Positions 4,276-7,196 of a DNA stretch of 7,196 nt are shown in pieces. The translations under genes and the position numbers were made by a program. The notes below the pieces were generated by a model. That model saw only the letters and a program-made list of their open reading frames with translations, made no database searches and was not told where the DNA came from. Position 1 is the stretch's first letter. Every line of letters begins with the position of its first letter. This stretch comes from Phycisphaerae bacterium. Its GTDB lineage: Bacteria; Planctomycetota; Phycisphaerae; UBA1845; UTPLA1. The stretch spans positions 1 to 7,196 of the forward strand of contig JAJDEC010000358.1 of NCBI GenBank assembly GCA_029259995.1, in the 5' to 3' direction.

Positions 4276-5787
4276 ATGACACTACGGGTATACAACACGC
4301 TTTCGGGCGAAAAAGAACTCTTCGAGACGGTCAAACCCGGCGAAGTCGGCATCTATCTGTGCGGACCGACGGTCTATAAGCCGTCGCACATCGGTCACGC
4401 CGTGGGACCGATCATTTTCGACGTGATCAAGCGTTACCTGACATTCAAGAACTTCAAAGTGACGTGGGTTCTGAACGTGACGGACGTCGAGGACAAGCTG
4501 ATCGCGGAATCGCAGGCGCAGGGGCGCGACATGCTCGAACTGGCGCGTGATCTTGAGCGGCAGTACGTCGATGCGATGGCGGCGCTGGGCGTGAAGAACA
4601 TTGACTACATGCCGCGGGCGAGCGAGCACATCCAGGAGATCATCGATCACATCGGTCAGTTGATGGAGAAGGACTACGCGTATGCGGTGGATGGGGACGT
4701 ATATTTCGACGTCTCGAAGGATGAAGACTACGGCAAGCTGACGAATCGCAAGGCGGACGACCAGGAGTCGGGGACGCGCGAGGGGCTTGTGAAGGCGGCA
4801 AAGCGGAATCCGGGGGATTTCGCATTGTGGAAGGCTGCGAAGCCGGGCGAACCGGACAGTGCGAAGTACAAGGCGCCGTGGGGATCAGGGCGACCGGGCT
4901 GGCATATTGAGTGTTCGGCGATGGCGATGAAGTATCTCGGGCAGACGTTCGATATTCACGGCGGCGGACTGGATCTGAAATTCCCGCATCATGAGAACGA
5001 GATTGCGCAGGCCGAAAGCGCGACGGATCAGGTGTTCGCGAAGTATTGGCTGCATCACGGATTGACGCGGTTCAACACGAAGAAGATCGCCAAGAGCGAT
5101 CCTGAGATGGCGAAAGTGATGGAGTCGCTGCAGATCACGAATCTGCTGAAGAAGCACGATCCGGAAGTGCTGCGATTTCTGATTCTGCAGTCGCATTATC
5201 GATCGCCGATCGAATTTTCGGAGGACGTCGTCAAGGCGGCGAAGACAGGCCTCGGTACATTCCGGCGTTTGCTGGAGCGCATCGAGCGCGTGACGAATGC
5301 CGATCCTTACAAACCGGAGCTGCAGATCGAGCGGATGCGTGATGTGGAGATGGACCCGCGAAGCCGGAGCCTCTTTGACGAACTGATGCAGTCGCGCGTC
5401 CGGTTTCTGGAAGAACTCGACGATGATTTCAACACGGCGGGCGCGATCGCGGTGTTGTTCGAAATCGCTTCGGCGATGAACAAATACATCGACGACGCAA
5501 AACTGGAAACCCATTCGGAGGAGTTGCCGCGAAACGTGTTGCGGGCATGCGGCGGAACGCTGGTTTCCTTCGGAAACATTCTGGGGCTGTTCGAGCGGCG
5601 TCCGGCCGCTGTGTCGATGGGAGATGACGGCAAAGTGCCGGCGTTGCTGGAGTTGCTGGTGGATGTTCGCAAGATGAGCCGCGAAGCGAAGCAGTACGGG
5701 ATTGGTGACCACATTCGGGACGAACTCACGAAACTCGGGATCACGCTCGAGGACGGCAAGGACGGCACGCGGTGGCGCATCGACTAG
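4276..5787 (+). CDS. cysS: Cysteinyl-tRNA synthetase
   Basis: This enzyme charges tRNA-Cys with cysteine using ATP in the cytoplasm; it is a class I synthetase. The 503-residue product starts with YNTLSGEKELF and has the HIGH motif at residues 38-41 (PSHIGHA). The probable zinc ligands are Cys29 (LCGPTVY), Cys213 (WHIECSAM), His238 and Glu242 (HHENEIAQ). The KMSKS loop is unusual: it reads KIAKS (270-274), followed by DPEMAKVMESLQ where LGNF is common. HYRSPIEFSEDV (307-318) leads into the anticodon-binding helical region. It is about 40 residues longer than the E. coli enzyme. The ribosome-binding site is weak (AGAG, 4267-4270). It heads a tight operon, with ruvC starting inside its 3' end. 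The function call is secure; the loop change is probably a lineage variant. Confidence 0.97.
   Translation: MTLRVYNTLSGEKELFETVKPGEVGIYLCGPTVYKPSHIGHAVGPIIFDVIKRYLTFKNFKVTWVLNVTDVEDKLIAESQAQGRDMLELARDLERQYVDAMAALGVKNIDYMPRASEHIQEIIDHIGQLMEKDYAYAVDGDVYFDVSKDEDYGKLTNRKADDQESGTREGLVKAAKRNPGDFALWKAAKPGEPDSAKYKAPWGSGRPGWHIECSAMAMKYLGQTFDIHGGGLDLKFPHHENEIAQAESATDQVFAKYWLHHGLTRFNTKKIAKSDPEMAKVMESLQITNLLKKHDPEVLRFLILQSHYRSPIEFSEDVVKAAKTGLGTFRRLLERIERVTNADPYKPELQIERMRDVEMDPRSRSLFDELMQSRVRFLEELDDDFNTAGAIAVLFEIASAMNKYIDDAKLETHSEELPRNVLRACGGTLVSFGNILGLFERRPAAVSMGDDGKVPALLELLVDVRKMSREAKQYGIGDHIRDELTKLGITLEDGKDGTRWRID
5758..5762 (+). promoter_or_regulatory. Shine-Dalgarno site for ruvC inside cysS
   Basis: AAGGA lies 9 bases before GTG 5772 and supports that start. 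It is embedded in the cysS coding sequence, consistent with translational coupling. Confidence 0.6.
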
Positions 5788-6311
5788 ACGCATCCGGCGC
5801 CGCGCCGCGGCGCATTCTCGGGATCGATCCGGGGCTGGATCGCACGGGATACGCTGTGATCGAGACCAATCCGCTTCGGGCGATGGATGCGGGCGTCGTG
5901 CGATCGGAAGCGTCGATGGGGCTACCGCGTCGGCTGCGTGAGATCGAATTGGGCCTGTCGGAGATTCTCGACGAGCACGACGTCGATCTTGTCGCGGTCG
6001 AAGAACTCTATGCACATTACAAGCATCCGCGAACGGCGATTCTGATGGGGCACGCGCGCGGCGTGATCCTGCTGGTCGCGGCGCGGGCGGGGGTCGACGT
6101 GATCAGCCTGCAGGCGACGAGGATCAAGAAGACGCTGACGGGCAACGGGCATGCGAGCAAGCGGCAGATGCAGGAGGCGATTGCACACGTGCTGGGGTTG
6201 AGCGAGCCGCCGGAGCCGGCGGACGTGGCGGATGCGCTGGCGATCGCCGTGTGCGCGCGCGAGGCGCATCGTGACGCGGCGACGATTCTGGCAGCGGGAG
6301 GCGATCGATGA
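5772..6311 (+). CDS. ruvC: Crossover junction endodeoxyribonuclease RuvC
   Basis: RuvC is the dimeric Holliday-junction resolvase that cuts junctions moved by RuvAB during recombination repair. The 179-residue product has the four expected acidic catalytic residues: Asp19 in LGIDPGLDRTGYAVIE, Glu76 in LVAVEELYAH, and Asp151 and Asp154 in PADVADALAIAVC. LMGHARGV and SLQATRIKKTLTGNGHASKRQM match conserved family regions. The start is GTG 5772: no ATG, GTG or TTG lies between it and the first catalytic motif, and AAGGA sits 9 bases upstream. The start overlaps the cysS end by 16 bases, and the stop overlaps the ruvA start (ATGA), so the three are probably translated as one operon. Confidence 0.96.
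   Translation: MAHRLDASGAAPRRILGIDPGLDRTGYAVIETNPLRAMDAGVVRSEASMGLPRRLREIELGLSEILDEHDVDLVAVEELYAHYKHPRTAILMGHARGVILLVAARAGVDVISLQATRIKKTLTGNGHASKRQMQEAIAHVLGLSEPPEPADVADALAIAVCAREAHRDAATILAAGGDR
6296..6301 (+). promoter_or_regulatory. Shine-Dalgarno site for ruvA
   Basis: GGGAGG lies 6 bases before ATG 6308 and is the strongest ribosome-binding site in the window. It fixes the ruvA start. Confidence 0.75.
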
Positions 6312-6949
6312 TCGTTCGGATTCAGGGGAAGCTCATCGATCTGACGGATGACGCGGCGATCGTCGATCGGGACGGTCTGGCCTATGAAGTCATGGTTCCT
6401 GCGTACGCGCGATCAGAATTGGCGGCGGACCTGGGGGATGTGGTTTCGCTGCACACGCTTCAGTACTTCGAAGGCTCGGGGGCGGGATCAAATCTGACAC
6501 CGCGGCTTGTCGGATTTCTGCATGCAGAGGATCGCGCGTTCTTTCGGTTGTTTATCAGCGTGAAGAACATGGGCATTCGCAAGGCGTTGAAGGCGTTGTC
6601 GACGCCGGCGGGGCAGATTGCGGCGGCGATCGAGACGGGGGATGCGGCGGCGCTGACGAAGCTGCCGGGCATCGGGAAGCGGATGGCGGAGACGATCGTG
6701 GCGGAGCTGAAGGGCAAGGCGCGATCGCATGCGTTGGCGGATATCATGCCGGAATCCGCGACGCGACCTTCATTTTCGGCGGATCAGCTGGACGCGGTGG
6801 AGATTCTCGTCGCGTGGGGCGACAGCCGGAACGATGCCGAGCGTTGGGTTGCTCGTGTCGCGCAGTCGAAAGAGAAGTTTGCGGGGGCCGACGAATGGGT
6901 GACGGCGGTTTATCGATTGAAGAATGAGGGGCGGGCGGTGAAGGCGTGA
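6308..6949 (+). CDS. ruvA: Holliday junction branch migration subunit RuvA
   Basis: RuvA binds four-way DNA junctions as a tetramer and loads the RuvB motor. The 213-residue product has the N-terminal OB-fold (MIVRIQGKLID, to about residue 70). The central helix-hairpin-helix region follows, with SVKNMGIRKALKAL (84-97) and the very typical KLPGIGKRMAETIVAELKGK (118-137). After a linker comes the C-terminal RuvB-binding domain (about 157-207). The loop that in E. coli holds the acidic separation pin is longer here (EGSGAGSNLTPRLVGF, 55-70) and keeps one acidic residue. The first HhH reads NMGIRKAL rather than GVGPKLAL. I recall similar loops in planctomycete RuvA, which I cannot verify here. 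ruvB is not seen downstream within the window. Confidence 0.95.
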   Translation: MIVRIQGKLIDLTDDAAIVDRDGLAYEVMVPAYARSELAADLGDVVSLHTLQYFEGSGAGSNLTPRLVGFLHAEDRAFFRLFISVKNMGIRKALKALSTPAGQIAAAIETGDAAALTKLPGIGKRMAETIVAELKGKARSHALADIMPESATRPSFSADQLDAVEILVAWGDSRNDAERWVARVAQSKEKFAGADEWVTAVYRLKNEGRAVKA

Positions 6950-7196
6950 GATTGGCAGGCAGTTGTTCTTTGGCGTGTCGTTTGAGTCCGGCGGTTTGCC
7001 GGCTCCATGCTGCGCAGGTCATTCGAACCCGCTATTAGCCAGTTCCACACAGCTTCGGGGCGTTGGGATTTGCACGGGCCATTGGCCGGTACCACACTAT
7101 CCCGGAAAGTCTTGGATTATCACGGTGCGGGATCGAATCATCAGCAGTGACGCCCCTGTGGCGGTTGAAGAGCAGTCGAATTGGGCATTGCGTCCC
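6950..7196. other. Region after ruvA with no recognisable gene
   Basis: I see no ORF with family resemblance on either strand. It does not carry the A-M hairpin families of the earlier gaps. The only clear structure is the inverted repeat at 6984-7005. Short GC-rich inverted repeats such as GGCC/GGCC (7077-7087) and CGCC/GGCG (7151-7163) are within chance expectation. Confidence 0.5.
6984..7005 (+). terminator. Possible stem-loop terminator after ruvA
   Basis: GAG plus CCGGC pairs with GCCGG plus CTC, with one T bulged and the loop GGTTT. It lies 35 bases after the ruvA stop. No T-run follows, so it could be a processing or Rho-assisted end rather than an intrinsic terminator. Confidence 0.35.

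Noticed and set aside
4885..6015. Antisense open frame opposite cysS and ruvC (376 codons)
   Set aside because: It is an Arg-rich shadow of two well-supported genes and spans their boundary.
6910..7095. Antisense 61-codon ORF at the end of the window
   Set aside because: It has no recognisable domain, overlaps the ruvA 3' end, and has no supporting ribosome-binding site that I can see.

Overview
This window looks like a stretch of a high-GC bacterial chromosome, most likely from the Planctomycetota (possibly Phycisphaerae). The inference rests on four things: a PfaC-like double hot-dog dehydratase, a RuvA with a longer loop in its pin region, a cysS-ruvC-ruvA overlap operon, and gene borders packed with short palindromic repeats. 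No rRNA, marker gene or database match was available, so the taxonomy is an inference.

Layout. Bases 1-1359 are the 3' part of a large ORF, open at the left edge, whose product carries two hot-dog domains like the dehydratase region of PfaC-type polyunsaturated fatty acid or secondary-lipid synthases. Its first ~170 bases are five consecutive perfect hairpins, read in frame without a stop. Bases 1360-1585 are repeats, followed by a small putative lipoprotein (1586-2053) and 349 bases of repeats. Then come dapF (2403-3314, lysine/meso-diaminopimelate), a repeat-filled gap, ispF (3603-4091, MEP isoprenoid pathway), another repeat-filled gap, and a tight operon of cysS (4276-5787), ruvC (5772-6311) and ruvA (6308-6949). 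The last 247 bases hold no gene I can recognise.

The housekeeping genes do unrelated jobs: cell-wall precursor, isoprenoid precursor, tRNA charging and Holliday-junction processing. Only ruvC and ruvA act in the same complex. All supported genes are on the + strand.

The most unusual content is the intergenic DNA. About 25 short inverted repeats fall into roughly a dozen families that seem to follow a common grammar: a conserved leader (for example TCGATCATCGTGAC), a variable perfect stem-loop, and a conserved tail (GGCCACCCG, GGCACCCGG or CCTAC). Between family members the stems change on both arms at once (compensatory substitutions) while leader and tail stay fixed, which implies that the folded form is conserved. 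The elements sit at transcription-unit borders and are absent inside the cysS-ruvC-ruvA operon. One family ends a few bases before the start codons of both dapF and ispF. Another, larger two-tier palindrome follows the stop codons of two different genes. Whether they are mobile (REP/BIME-like), RNA processing or termination signals, or protein-binding sites cannot be decided from this window.
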